A stretch of 64,000 bases of DNA from Oscillatoria sp. CS-180 (GCF_028330965.1 NZ_JAQMUB010000031.1:22899-86898); one strand, 5' to 3'. Positions 27,572 to 35,288 are shown, counted from the stretch's first letter. A program made the numbers and translations. The notes: generated by a model from the sequence alone, not told the origin.

Positions 27572-30337
27572 CTATATTGAGGACAAAATTCCCAAAGTAC
27601 GGGCTTTCGCGACGGCATCTGCCCGGTGATGGGCACTCAGTTTGCCGTAAATATTTCGAGTATGCACTTTCACTGTATTTACCGAAAGGAAAAGTGTCTT
27701 TGCAATTTCCTGATTGGTCCGACCATCTGCTATCAGGTGAAGCACTTCAATTTCTCGCTTGCTTAATGGTTCGAGCAGCTCGGCTACTTGAGATTGTGTT
27801 TTTAACGATCTTTTTTGCTCTAAGTCGTTAAGAGGAAACGCAGTTAACACGCGCTGTACATAATTAGAATCAGGGGTTATTTCGCGGGAAAGGGCCTCAT
27901 AGAGCAAACGTGCCATGGGTTCGCCTTCATTGACAAAAATGCGGAGGTAACCCTCAGTTTCTGCGAGTGTGAGGGCGCGTTCCAAAAACTTGAGGGCGGA
28001 AGAGAGATTACCTTGTGCTTCATTGATAATTGCTTGCAAGATGAGAATCTCAATCATGCTGCCTGACCTGTTGCCTGCTTCTGCCGCTGAGTACAGCTGT
28101 GCTAGAAGTGCGATCGCTTTTTGAAAGGTCTTTTCTGTTGAGACACGTCTATATTGAGCAATCAGCACTCTGGCTAATGTGATGTACTCGAATTCTTGTA
28201 AATAGCTGAGCTCATTATCAATAGACAGGCCTTGCTCACGTACCCAACCAAGGGCTTCTGCCAGCCTACCTTGTCGGAGCCATACCCGCGCCTTCAAGGC
28301 GGCTACAGGGCAAAGATTGGGAACAGGACTTCTACGGTAGAGTTGTCCCGCTTCTTCGAGTAACTTGAGGGCATCATCCAGGTCTCCCTGCTCGACCTTT
28401 AATTGAGCCTGAAAAAGATACAAGCCATAGGGCCATTCCGGTAATGCTGCTCGTTTGTCAAGTGTCTCGCATTTCTGCAGGTGTTGTTTAGCAGCTTCCT
28501 CGTTGCCTTGTTCATGATAAAGCTTGCTCAACCCGAGATGTAAGTCGGTTGTGCCCGGCAATACTGGCTCGCCTTGCGCTGTCGAAAACAGTAAGGTCTC
28601 TTTATAGAGATTGACTGCGTCAAAAAGACGACCCTGGGCAATCTTAATACCAGCCAGCGTATAGGACCCACTGATTGCAAAAAGGAGATGTCCTGTCGTC
28701 CGCAAGCGTGCGATTGCATCCGACATATACTGAACGGCCATCTCCAAATCCCCATTCCTCCAATAAGCCAGACCTAGCAGAGAGCTTGCGAGGCCAGCAA
28801 TATAATGGTTCGTTTCAGATAGGAGGTTGAGTGTTTGCCGGGCATGTTTGATCGTGCCAGCATTATCGCTGAGTGCCTGAGCGTGAAAAGCCCAAGCAAC
28901 GCCTAGTAATCCTTGTTGCGAACAAAATATTTTCTCATCCTGACTGCTTGGCGAAGCCTCCAGAGAATCACTTGTCAGTTCCAATAAACGATCTGCGTCC
29001 TTCAGTCGGTTCTCTGCAGCCTGCAACTGACCTGAGAAAAGCAACTCCCAGGCAAGTCCAATACTGAGTGTAGTCCGGGTTCGGACTAACTCGTCTGGCA
29101 GTGTCTGTACCCATTCTGTCCAGGCTGCATTCTGGTAATAAGAGCCACTATTAGCTGACCATTCCAGTTCGATTAGATCCGCCGCACGCTCGAAATGTCG
29201 GGCAGCGAGGGCGTGGTGGATCGCACTGGGTCGAAAATTATTCTGCTCGTACCATGCACATGCTCTTAGATGTAGCTCAGCTACAGGGTCGGGGTGCCCC
29301 TGAGTTAAGCGTACTTGCAGAGCATCTGTAAAAAGATGATGGTAGCGATACCACTCGCGTTTGTTATCGAGCGGAACCAGCAGCAAATTTGTGCGTTCTA
29401 GATACTCTAAGATTTCTTGGCCTGGGGTAGAAGCTTGGAGCAGAACAGCATCACAAAGAGAGCCACATAGGCGATCGAGAATGGACGTGGATAATAGGAA
29501 GTTCTGGATGCTTTTGGGCTGCTGTTCTAGAATTTCTTCAACCAAATAATCCAGCACAAAGTAATGACTACCGGAGAAAGATTTGATAAAGGTGGCCGTG
29601 TCTTGGTGTCCTTGTAAGGATATTGCTGCCAATTGTAGTCCGGCAATCCAACCTTCAGTACGGTTTTCAAGTGCGGTAATCTCTTCTGTCGAGAGATTAA
29701 GATTCATCGTTTGGTTAAGAAATTCGGTCGTTTCGACTTGGGTAAAGCGCAAATCGGGGGCTCGCACTTCAGTCAGCTGACCGCGTGCGCGCAGTCGTGC
29801 TAGAGGCAGCGGTGGATCTTCGCGGGTGGCAATGACAAGGTGCATGGATGTTGACGGCAGGTACTGAACCAAAAACTCCAGTGCCTGATCCACTGGTTCG
29901 GATTCAATGCGGTGGTAGTCATCAAGGACGAGAATGACGTTTTCGGAAACAGCCGTAATTTCATTGATCAACGTCGTTAGAAGCGAATTGAGTGGGGGCA
30001 GTTGGGGTGATTTTAATGCTCTTAAAACTCCTTCACCGAGTTGAGTTTTCCCCTCAACCTTGCTTAGGGTGAGCGTTTGCAAGGCAGACACAACGTAAAC
30101 CAGAAAGCGAGTTGGATCATTATGCTCCTCATCCAGCGACAACCATGCCACCGGCTGTTCACAGACGGCAATCCATTCGCTGAGTAAAGTTGTTTTGCCA
30201 AAACCAGCAGCGGCAGAAATGAGGGTTAGCTTGCGGTGTAACCTTGCATTCAGCCGTTCAATAAGACGTGGACGCACCACAGCGTCGGGTCGTGGTGGAG
30301 GGATATACAGTTTGCTGGTTAAGATTGGCCTGTACAT
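27572..30337 (-). CDS. MalT-like ATP-dependent LuxR regulator (LAL)
   Basis: The 921-residue protein starts with RPRLIERLNARL and a P-loop (AAAGFGKTTLLSEW, about residues 42-55), a Walker B/sensor region (VILVLDDYHRIES), the WH region LRFTQVETTEFL, a long TPR-like helical array from about residue 350 to 800, and a C-terminal LuxR HTH (LSKREIEVLHLIADGRTNQEIAKTL...SVNTVKVHTRNIYGKL). This is the STAND/LAL architecture of MalT: ligand and ATP binding allow oligomer formation and promoter activation. The two downstream genes on the same strand are its likely targets. Confidence 0.9.
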   Translation of the reverse strand: MYRPILTSKLYIPPPRPDAVVRPRLIERLNARLHRKLTLISAAAGFGKTTLLSEWIAVCEQPVAWLSLDEEHNDPTRFLVYVVSALQTLTLSKVEGKTQLGEGVLRALKSPQLPPLNSLLTTLINEITAVSENVILVLDDYHRIESEPVDQALEFLVQYLPSTSMHLVIATREDPPLPLARLRARGQLTEVRAPDLRFTQVETTEFLNQTMNLNLSTEEITALENRTEGWIAGLQLAAISLQGHQDTATFIKSFSGSHYFVLDYLVEEILEQQPKSIQNFLLSTSILDRLCGSLCDAVLLQASTPGQEILEYLERTNLLLVPLDNKREWYRYHHLFTDALQVRLTQGHPDPVAELHLRACAWYEQNNFRPSAIHHALAARHFERAADLIELEWSANSGSYYQNAAWTEWVQTLPDELVRTRTTLSIGLAWELLFSGQLQAAENRLKDADRLLELTSDSLEASPSSQDEKIFCSQQGLLGVAWAFHAQALSDNAGTIKHARQTLNLLSETNHYIAGLASSLLGLAYWRNGDLEMAVQYMSDAIARLRTTGHLLFAISGSYTLAGIKIAQGRLFDAVNLYKETLLFSTAQGEPVLPGTTDLHLGLSKLYHEQGNEEAAKQHLQKCETLDKRAALPEWPYGLYLFQAQLKVEQGDLDDALKLLEEAGQLYRRSPVPNLCPVAALKARVWLRQGRLAEALGWVREQGLSIDNELSYLQEFEYITLARVLIAQYRRVSTEKTFQKAIALLAQLYSAAEAGNRSGSMIEILILQAIINEAQGNLSSALKFLERALTLAETEGYLRIFVNEGEPMARLLYEALSREITPDSNYVQRVLTAFPLNDLEQKRSLKTQSQVAELLEPLSKREIEVLHLIADGRTNQEIAKTLFLSVNTVKVHTRNIYGKLSAHHRADAVAKARTLGILSSI

Positions 30338-30535
30338 TCCTTAAATCATAAAACACTTAAAAACAGCTTCCAGTTTTGCTTCATTCTGAAGGCTTAGGAT
30401 TATCCCACTGAAGTAGTCAGCGAGATCAAAATTAAGTGCTTCAATAAAAATTCCAGATAATCATATTCACGTTAGCTACAAGACTTTTCTCGCTATTGCT
30501 ATGTCAAAAAGAGTGTATGGCCCAGGGTAAAGTCT
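30338..30535. other. Intergenic between LAL gene and cassette array
   Basis: About 200 bp, A+T-rich, containing the promoter region of the LAL gene. No gene seen. It marks the distal end of the integron array. Confidence 0.5.
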
Positions 30536-30612
30536 GCCTAACGTTCCGGTTGAGCGGTTGCAAGAACTTTCCGACCAAACTTTGCCAGTCCGCTCCAACC
30601 GGGTTGTTGGGC
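30536..30612 (-). other. Integron attC site A (77 bp)
   Basis: Read on the - strand: R'' GCCCAAC, spacer AACC, L'' CGGTTGGAGCGG, a variable centre, L' CCGCTCAACCG, spacer GAAC, R' GTTAGGC. The two halves pair except for one extra G in the first half (GGTTGGAGC against GGTTGAGC), and the spacers are unpaired. This combination of core RYYYAAC/GTTRRRY boxes, unpaired spacers and an extrahelical base in L'' defines attC sites, and its orientation agrees with cassette genes on the - strand. Confidence 0.85.
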
Positions 30613-30723
30613 TGCGTTTACTTTGAACTTAGGAGATTTCTGAAAATGAAAATACCCAGCTATGGTGCATTTCGCTGCGCCAACGACACCTTACTAGCGG
30701 TAAATTCTGTCCTAGAGATTCCC

Positions 30724-31299
30724 TTAGGCAACAGAGAATAGATAACTCATAGCCGCGACGACAAAAAGAATTAAACTCAACCCTGCAAATACAAAGCCAA
30801 TGTTAACTGTAAAGTGCTTCTCTCGAACATTCTTTGAAAGAATATAAATTTCTTCTGCCAGTACTCTAAGCTCGAATTTCTCTTCGATAGACTTAATAGT
30901 AGCCTGGAACTTTTGCCGATTCAAACCCTCAATAAACTGAAAAAACCACATTATTTTTTCTGGAGGGTAAACATTAGAGTCTTGATATTCTAACTCGGCT
31001 TTTTTAATAATTCGCTTGACTTCATCGGATGAATACACTCGTGACCGAATGCAAGCTATCGACGATCCAATTGATACTACTAACGACAAAAGCATCGAAG
31101 TTAGAGTTAATCAAGTTACCCAATTAAATTCAGCAAGAATTGCTCGTAGTTTATCAGGTTCGGAAAAAACTGTATTTGTGAGAAATGCTAAGAAGCCAGC
31201 ATCGATTGCTAAAACTACCTGAGCCTTTGAATCCGCACTTTTGTACCAGTCTAAAAGACTTTCATATAGTCTTTGTGCATACTCCAATCTGTTAAACAT
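30724..31299 (-). pseudogene. DUF5706/Pycsar-effector-like membrane protein, in-frame TGA
   Basis: Read through one TGA (31113-31111), the frame encodes 191 residues. It opens with a helix and the motif LLDWYKSADSKAQVVLAID followed by a hydrophobic segment, a second hydrophobic segment (SMLLSLVVSIGSSIACI) just after the stop, a long helical region (PEKIMWFFQFIEGLNRQKF), and a C-terminal membrane helix (VGFIGFVFAGL-type, NIGFVFAGLSLILFVVAAM). The ADSKA motif and helix order resemble DUF5706, used as membrane-disrupting effectors in Pycsar cyclic-nucleotide defence. No cyclase is adjacent. It sits in a cassette ending at attC A. The TGA may be a disabling mutation or a sequencing error. Confidence 0.55.
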
Positions 31300-31344
31300 A
31301 GTTGCATATCATACCCAAGCTTTTGTTCTTGAGGCTTCTATTAT

Positions 31345-31374
31345 GCCCGTTTGCAGCCCAACGCAGTGTCTAGT
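31345..31374 (-). other. Degenerate attC half-site B
   Basis: On the - strand the sequence CTAGACACTGCGTTGGGC and a nearby ACGGGC align with the first half of attC C (CTAACACTGCGTTGGTGC ... ACGGGC). A matching second half is not found downstream, so this is a truncated site 3' of the toxin gene. Confidence 0.5.
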
Positions 31375-31399
31375 GCGGAGCTGTAGCTATTAATTCAAA

Positions 31400-31729
31400 T
31401 TACAAACCTAACCAGCCTCGCAAAGACTGTTCGAGTTGATCAGCATCGACCTTAACCAACTGACTAATTACTTTAATCACCAAACTTTCATGCACTGTAT
31501 ATACACCTCTTTTGACTGCAGTAGCTACGTTCAATCCGGCTACTGCCCACTCAGACAACACAAACTCCCCAGCCAATAATGAAACTGTTTTGCTTGTTAA
31601 AGGAGTAATGAGAATGTCCTGAGATGGGTGCGACGTACTTATAACAACAGCAGGTCTTACCTTTGAACTCGATAAATCTGAGAAGGAATAGCGCACTAAT
31701 ATAACATCACGCTTGGAGTAGCTGGGCAT
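31400..31729 (-). CDS. MazF/PemK-type toxin
   Basis: The 109-residue protein starts at ATG 31729 (MPSYSKRDVILVRYSFSD) and shows the MazF fold signature KVRPAVVIS followed by ILITPLTS and a C-terminal VKVDADQLEQSL. MazF-like toxins cut RNA. The ATG overlaps the 3' end of the antitoxin gene by 23 bp, typical of coupled toxin-antitoxin pairs. It lies inside the integron cassette array, where such pairs commonly stabilise the array. Confidence 0.8.
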   Translation of the reverse strand: MPSYSKRDVILVRYSFSDLSSSKVRPAVVISTSHPSQDILITPLTSKTVSLLAGEFVLSEWAVAGLNVATAVKRGVYTVHESLVIKVISQLVKVDADQLEQSLRGWLGL

Positions 31730-31910
31730 ACACGTCATCCTCAGTATTATCCCAGACTGCATCAAGTGATGCTTGACTTGCTTGTAGCCAGAACTCAGCC
31801 TCGTCGTCAGGTAGGACTGTTACCAGTACTCTTACCCCTTCTGGTAGTTCTGCTGACTCCGATAATTCAATTTTTCCTTGCCGAACCGTAGCCCAAAGTG
31901 TCTTTAACAT
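31707..31910 (-). CDS. Antitoxin of the MazF-type pair
   Basis: A 67-residue protein: an N-terminal beta segment (TLWATVRQGKIELSES) with PEGVRVLVTVLP, then an acidic C-terminal helix (DDEAEFWLQASQASLDAVWDNTEDDVYAQLL). This is the usual layout of cyanobacterial AbrB-independent antitoxins encoded just upstream of PemK-like toxins: N-terminal DNA-binding/dimer part, C-terminal toxin-binding tail. Translation is coupled to the toxin gene. Confidence 0.75.
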   Translation of the reverse strand: MLKTLWATVRQGKIELSESAELPEGVRVLVTVLPDDEAEFWLQASQASLDAVWDNTEDDVYAQLLQA

Positions 31911-31972
31911 ATTCGTTGCATGAAACCATGACTTAATTTTACGTCGTAATTACAATTGGCACGACCGCCTCA

Positions 31973-32040
31973 CCAATACCCTCAAGGCAGTGCTCCGCAG
32001 ATAACCCTAGGGTAATTAACCTTCAACACCAACAGCTAAC
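31973..32040 (-). other. Possible degenerate attC site E
   Basis: On the - strand GTTGAAGGTTAAT and GGGTTATCTGCGG repeat the internal part of attC D (GTTGAAGGTTGAT, AGGTTATCTGCGG). The outer boxes are not convincing: GTTAGCT is present at 32040-32034 but no matching partner was found. Probably a decayed site upstream of the antitoxin. Confidence 0.35.
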
Positions 32041-32073
32041 CTTGCGGTACCTTCCCCGCCGAGAGATGGAGCA

Positions 32074-32160
32074 GCCCAACGTTCCCCATCACCCGCCGCA
32101 GATAACCTTTGCCATGACCGATCAACCTTCAACGGTCGACGCGCATGGGCGTTGCTAGCT
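32074..32160 (-). other. Integron attC site D (87 bp)
   Basis: On the - strand: R'' AGCTAGC, 6-base spacer AACGCC, L'' CATGCGC, centre including GGTTATCTGCGG, L' GGTGATG, 6-base spacer GGGAAC, R' GTTGGGC. The L boxes pair as CATGCGC against CATCACC, with an extra G in the first half. The R'' box has lost the AAC consensus. It follows the small membrane protein gene. Confidence 0.65.
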
Positions 32161-32253
32161 GGCTCTCGCTATACGATCTGCTCCCGCCAAACTTCTTTCT
32201 CAGTCTTCACTAGCAAATAGAACCAAAATGAAACAGCGTATAGCTCTGTGGAT

Positions 32254-32517
32254 CTATCCAAGATAAGACATAAAGTCTGATAGCATTGCCACAAATCGTT
32301 TTCCAAATACAGCAGATAATATTCCAGACAGGATAGGCAACGCTACAAGAAACTTAGTGCCAAAGGTATTCCAGTCCATACTGTCACCTAAAAAAACATA
32401 ATACAAAAAGCTAAGAAATAACGGTATTAATCCAAACAATGTACCGACTAGAAAATTTTGCCCAATGTGGTTTAAACCTCGATCTTTGTCTTGAAGTATT
32501 TGCTCTTTAGGTTGCAT
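32254..32517 (-). CDS. Small two-helix membrane protein (cassette gene)
   Basis: I place the start at ATG 32517 (MQPKEQILQDKDRG) because GGAGAG lies 7 bp upstream; longer starts at 32532 and 32589 are open. The 87-residue product has two membrane helices (FLVGTLFGLIPLFLSFLYYVF and FLVALPILSGILSAVFG). No family recognised. It is flanked by attC sites D and F and therefore forms an integron cassette of its own. Confidence 0.6.
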   Translation of the reverse strand: MQPKEQILQDKDRGLNHIGQNFLVGTLFGLIPLFLSFLYYVFLGDSMDWNTFGTKFLVALPILSGILSAVFGKRFVAMLSDFMSYLG

Positions 32518-32605
32518 ATTTGATCTCTCCATAACTAAAAGCTTTTTAGCAGATTTTTCTGTTGAAAAGAACAAGTTTATTATAGCCATCCAATTTCAGT
32601 TTGAG

Positions 32606-32691
32606 AGCTAACGGCAAAGGTCAGCAATTGTAAGGAACTCACAATGCAGCCAGCCATCGCCCCTCAGTCCGCTGCACCATACGTGCTAGCT
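32606..32691 (-). other. Integron attC site F (86 bp)
   Basis: On the - strand: R'' AGCTAGC, spacer ACGTAT, L'' GGTGCAGC, centre, L' GCTGACC, spacer TTTGCC, R' GTTAGCT. L boxes pair with one extra G in the first half (GGTGCAGC against GGTCAGC), as in the other sites. R'' is off consensus at AAC. Confidence 0.7.
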
Positions 32692-32799
32692 AGAGTATGC
32701 ACTGACAGCCTCTCACTACCGCCTTACCAGCCACTTCCTGGGTAGTTTTGGGCTGACGGGCAACCTCGAAGAAGGAGGGCAAGGACTTTGAGCAGAGCT
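32692..32799 (-). other. Gene-less integron cassette
   Basis: About 108 bp between attC F and attC C with no ORF of meaningful length on either strand. Non-coding cassettes are known in integron arrays and may carry promoters or small RNAs, or be remnants. Nothing specific is recognised. Confidence 0.5.
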
Positions 32800-32885
32800 A
32801 GCTAACGGTGGAGTTGTGAGGCGGCAGATAACCCTGAACTCAGCACCAAGATCTCTCGCCCGTCTGCACCAACGCAGTGTTAGCT
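32800..32885 (-). other. Integron attC site C (86 bp)
   Basis: On the - strand: R'' AGCTAAC, spacer ACTGC, L'' GTTGGTG, centre including GGGTTATCTGCCGCC, L' CACAAC, spacer TCCACC, R' GTTAGCT. The R boxes are exact inverted copies. L boxes pair as GTTGGTG against GTTGTG with an extra G in the first half. It begins 20 bp after the HNH stop codon, the expected place for the attC of that cassette. Confidence 0.85.
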
Positions 32886-32904
32886 GGCTGGCATTAACGC
32901 AATA

Positions 32905-33357
32905 TCAGGCTTGACGCGGATCCTCTACTGGTGGATGTAGTCCAGTTTTTATCCAAAATCGTCTCGTTTCTCGAATAGAATCTTCTTCTGGGTAACGAGT
33001 ATCATTCAAATCAAGGCGAAGGCAGGTTGCGCGGCCAACTGGTGTAGTTCCTTCAATAAAGACGCCTTGAGCTAACCAAACAAAATGCTCACCCCAGTTC
33101 TGCTGACGAGGATTGAAAATGCGAACGATCTCCTGCGTTTTTGGATCTATACCAGCTACAAAGTTGTAGCGCCTCTCATTACAGCGACGGCAGGCAAGTG
33201 CGAGGTTATCAAGTTCATCGGAACCACCCAGAGATCTAGGAATAACATGATCAACGGTAAATCGATTAGCACTCAACCGCTCTGGAGAATGGCAATACTC
33301 GCAGATATATTTAGCACGCTCTCGAATTACTTGCCTGAGTGCATCACTGATTGACAT
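32905..33357 (-). CDS. HNH endonuclease (cassette gene)
   Basis: The 150-residue protein (MSISDALRQVIRERA start; an in-frame ATG four codons earlier is also possible) carries a complete HNH site: CEYCHSPE, FTVDHVIPRSLGGSDELDN and LACRRCNERRYN, then the family tail IFNPRQQNWGEHFVW and TPVGRATCLRL. It overlaps the 80-residue gene upstream, which is its usual partner in cyanobacterial genomes. Possible roles are mobile nuclease or defence. A broken relative lies at 48.7-49.0 kb. Confidence 0.85.
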   Translation of the reverse strand: MSISDALRQVIRERAKYICEYCHSPERLSANRFTVDHVIPRSLGGSDELDNLALACRRCNERRYNFVAGIDPKTQEIVRIFNPRQQNWGEHFVWLAQGVFIEGTTPVGRATCLRLDLNDTRYPEEDSIRETRRFWIKTGLHPPVEDPRQA

Positions 33358-33586
33358 TTTGAGCTGCAAGCATAGCGTTTATGTGAGTAAAAATGCGATC
33401 TAGCTCTCCGATCACATCCAATTCGGCAATTTCATCAGGAGTAATTTGGTCAGCCTTCTTCTTTTCTAATAGGCTCTCCATTCGCAGTTGCAGCGACTCA
33501 CTAAATTTGAATAAATTCCAGTTGTCTATCCTCTCAAGTTTGATCTCATGAATCAGCGAAGATGGCTTGTTAAGAGTTATAGTCAT
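33344..33586 (-). CDS. Small partner protein of HNH nuclease
   Basis: An 80-residue, acidic, mostly helical protein (LQLRMESLLEKKKADQITPDEIAELDVIGELDRIF). It overlaps the HNH start and sits 20 bp after the Mrr-like gene. Similar short proteins often precede HNH genes of this kind in cyanobacteria, possibly as immunity or regulatory partners; that function is inferred from position only. Confidence 0.65.
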   Translation of the reverse strand: MTITLNKPSSLIHEIKLERIDNWNLFKFSESLQLRMESLLEKKKADQITPDEIAELDVIGELDRIFTHINAMLAAQNVNQ

Positions 33587-33606
33587 ATTAATTGGTCTTC
33601 ATCCCG

Positions 33607-34467
33607 TTAAATTTTGGTGAACCAGTCAGCATCAACTTCAACGGATTCGATCATTGTTATCTCCACACCAAGCCCTAACTCTTTCAAGCGCTGAACCAGT
33701 TGCTCACCGTCTATCAAGTCAATGGGTGGCGCACCATCTCTGGTTGCTTCTTTAATGGCATCTCTAGTGAACGTCCCCGTTGTGATCAATAATCCCTTAT
33801 CCGTTCGTCCTTGCATGGCTCCTCGAAAATCCCGTATCTGGCTTGATGTAACTGATCCTTGATAGCGCTTGCACTGAAAAAGGACATGAAAACTTAGAAA
33901 CCCATTAATTCTAGCGATGCCAACTCCATCAATGCCACCATCACCGGATTTGCCTGTAACTTGCACCTGAATGAACCCGGACTCCCGTAGTAAGCGTTGA
34001 GCCAGTCGCTCAAAAGCACTAGGGTCTAGCGATAATAGCATTTGATGAAGCTGCTGCTGCCATGCAAGTTCGTCTGGTGTTTCAATGGCTTCAGAAGGCT
34101 CATCTGAAGGTTCCGAAGCAATCGATTTCTTTTTATCAACGTCTCGAACCGCCTTAACAATTTCTCTCGCATCAAGATTTGCAGGATTAATGGAAGTAGA
34201 GACTAATGACCAGACTCCTCGCGCTGAGTTTTCTAGGAGACCATATTTTTTAAGGTAGGTGCGACTCCAAGCCAATCGATATTCGACCTCGCTCTGAGAT
34301 GTGCTGCCATGGGTGATTTCCAAAACCTGATCAGGAAGATTAAGAAGTTGCACTACTTGCTCATAGATTTCTTCAATTGTTCCAGATCCTCCTAATGCTT
34401 GTAAGGCTTGAATTGTAGGAATAAGCATTGAATCGAAGGTTGGCACCGAAGACGCTGATCGCTTCAT
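33607..34467 (-). CDS. Mrr-type restriction endonuclease
   Basis: The 286-residue protein has an N-terminal winged-helix Mrr_N domain (IPTIQALQALGGSGTIEEIY, RLAWSRTYLKKYGLLEN) and a C-terminal Mrr catalytic domain: FERLAQRLLRESGF, KSGDGGIDGVG with the metal-binding Asp, and LFQCKRYQG with the QxK lysine, then KGLLITTGTFTRDA. Mrr enzymes cut methylated DNA. It is the cassette gene nearest the presumed attI site. No attC separates it from the HNH pair, so either all three genes are one cassette or an attC has been lost. Confidence 0.88.
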   Translation of the reverse strand: MKRSASSVPTFDSMLIPTIQALQALGGSGTIEEIYEQVVQLLNLPDQVLEITHGSTSQSEVEYRLAWSRTYLKKYGLLENSARGVWSLVSTSINPANLDAREIVKAVRDVDKKKSIASEPSDEPSEAIETPDELAWQQQLHQMLLSLDPSAFERLAQRLLRESGFIQVQVTGKSGDGGIDGVGIARINGFLSFHVLFQCKRYQGSVTSSQIRDFRGAMQGRTDKGLLITTGTFTRDAIKEATRDGAPPIDLIDGEQLVQRLKELGLGVEITMIESVEVDADWFTKI

Positions 34468-34599
34468 GCAGAATTGCTAGTCCTTCTTTGAAAATACTAT
34501 CTACTCAATATTAAACGTTGCACAGACTCCGGATTCTTTGCAACTAATTACTTTTTCACAGCTGATCTGGGCAAACTCCTCAAGTTCAGGAACGAAGCC

Positions 34600-34606
34600 A
34601 GCTAAC
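34600..34606 (-). other. Candidate attI core
   Basis: On the - strand AATAGTTAGCTGGC gives a GTTAGCT core identical to the R' boxes of attC C and F, at the boundary between the first cassette (Mrr gene, start 34467) and the repeat block before the integrase remnant. This is where an integron attI crossover should lie. Confidence 0.5.
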
Positions 34607-34624
34607 TATTAAATAGAGGGACAC

Positions 34625-34744
34625 TTTCCACCTAAGATTCCCATACGGGTAAATAGGTAGAAATATTTCCGCCTAAGATCCTGTTTTGGGCAGATAGGTG
34701 GAACACCGTCCACCTAAGATCTACATGTGGGCAAATAGGTGGAA
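34625..34744. repeat. Three 41-bp-period imperfect palindromes
   Basis: Units at 34625-34663, 34666-34703 and 34709-34744 each begin CC(A/G)CCTAAGAT and end (G/A)ATAGGT(G/A)GAA, so every unit folds as CCACCTA...TAGGTGG with a short inner stem (CCCATACGGG in unit 1). The CCRCCTA starts are at 34628, 34669 and 34710, an exact 41-bp period. They lie between the attI core and the integrase remnant, where integrase-binding repeats or an operator would be expected. Confidence 0.85.
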
Positions 34745-34825
34745 TGATTCAATATAATCATCCCTTCAATTCCAGGCTGAACCTGTTTAGAGTTTATTCA
34801 GCATCTCTTTTCAGGCCGTCTACCG

Positions 34826-35150
34826 ATGCAAGCAGAACCTCGTCCAAAGAAGCTACTCGACTAGGTTCCGGACGCGGTTCGCTTAAAGCACTATTCCTAC
34901 CGCACAGAACAAACCTATCTGCAATGGATTCACCGCTTCATCTTGTTTCATAACAAGCGTCACCCTCAAGCGATGGGTGTTCCTGAGATTGAGGCTTTTC
35001 TTACCCATCTGGCTGTGCAAGAGCAGGTGGCGCCCCACCCAAAATCGAGCATTGAGCGCCCTACTTTTCCTGTATCGACATATTTTACAGCTACCGTTGG
35101 ATGAGCGGATTGATACCATTCGAGTGATAGCTTCTATAAAGTCTATGCCA
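34826..35150 (+). pseudogene. Integron integrase (IntI) N-terminal remnant
   Basis: From ATG 34826 the frame reads RPKKLLD, TAG (34862-34864), then VPDAVRLKHYSYRTEQTY, LQWIHRFILFHNKRHPQAMG and VPEIEAFLTHLAVQEQVA, the N-terminal SAM-like domain of integron-type tyrosine recombinases. Near 35032 a one-base shift moves into TQNRALSALLFLYRHILQLP, the next conserved block, before similarity ends near 35130. The catalytic R-H-R-Y domain is absent. The gene is divergent from the cassettes, as in complete integrons. One stop, one frameshift and a missing C-terminus make it inactive. Confidence 0.85.
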
Positions 35151-35288
35151 TCAAGCTGGATGAGTTGGTGCAGGGCGTTATGCTTCTAGAAACACAGGGG
35201 CGATCGCTTCTGGTTAGCGGAGCGATCACCCTTGGTCTACATTGAATGCTTGGCTTCTGCTCGTTAGAATAGCGTCAACCTTGAATAA

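Noticed and set aside
34625..34744. Three regularly spaced repeats taken as a minimal CRISPR array
   Set aside because: The repeated part is a palindrome spanning nearly the whole 41-bp period, the inter-unit gaps are only 2-5 bp, and no cas gene is near.
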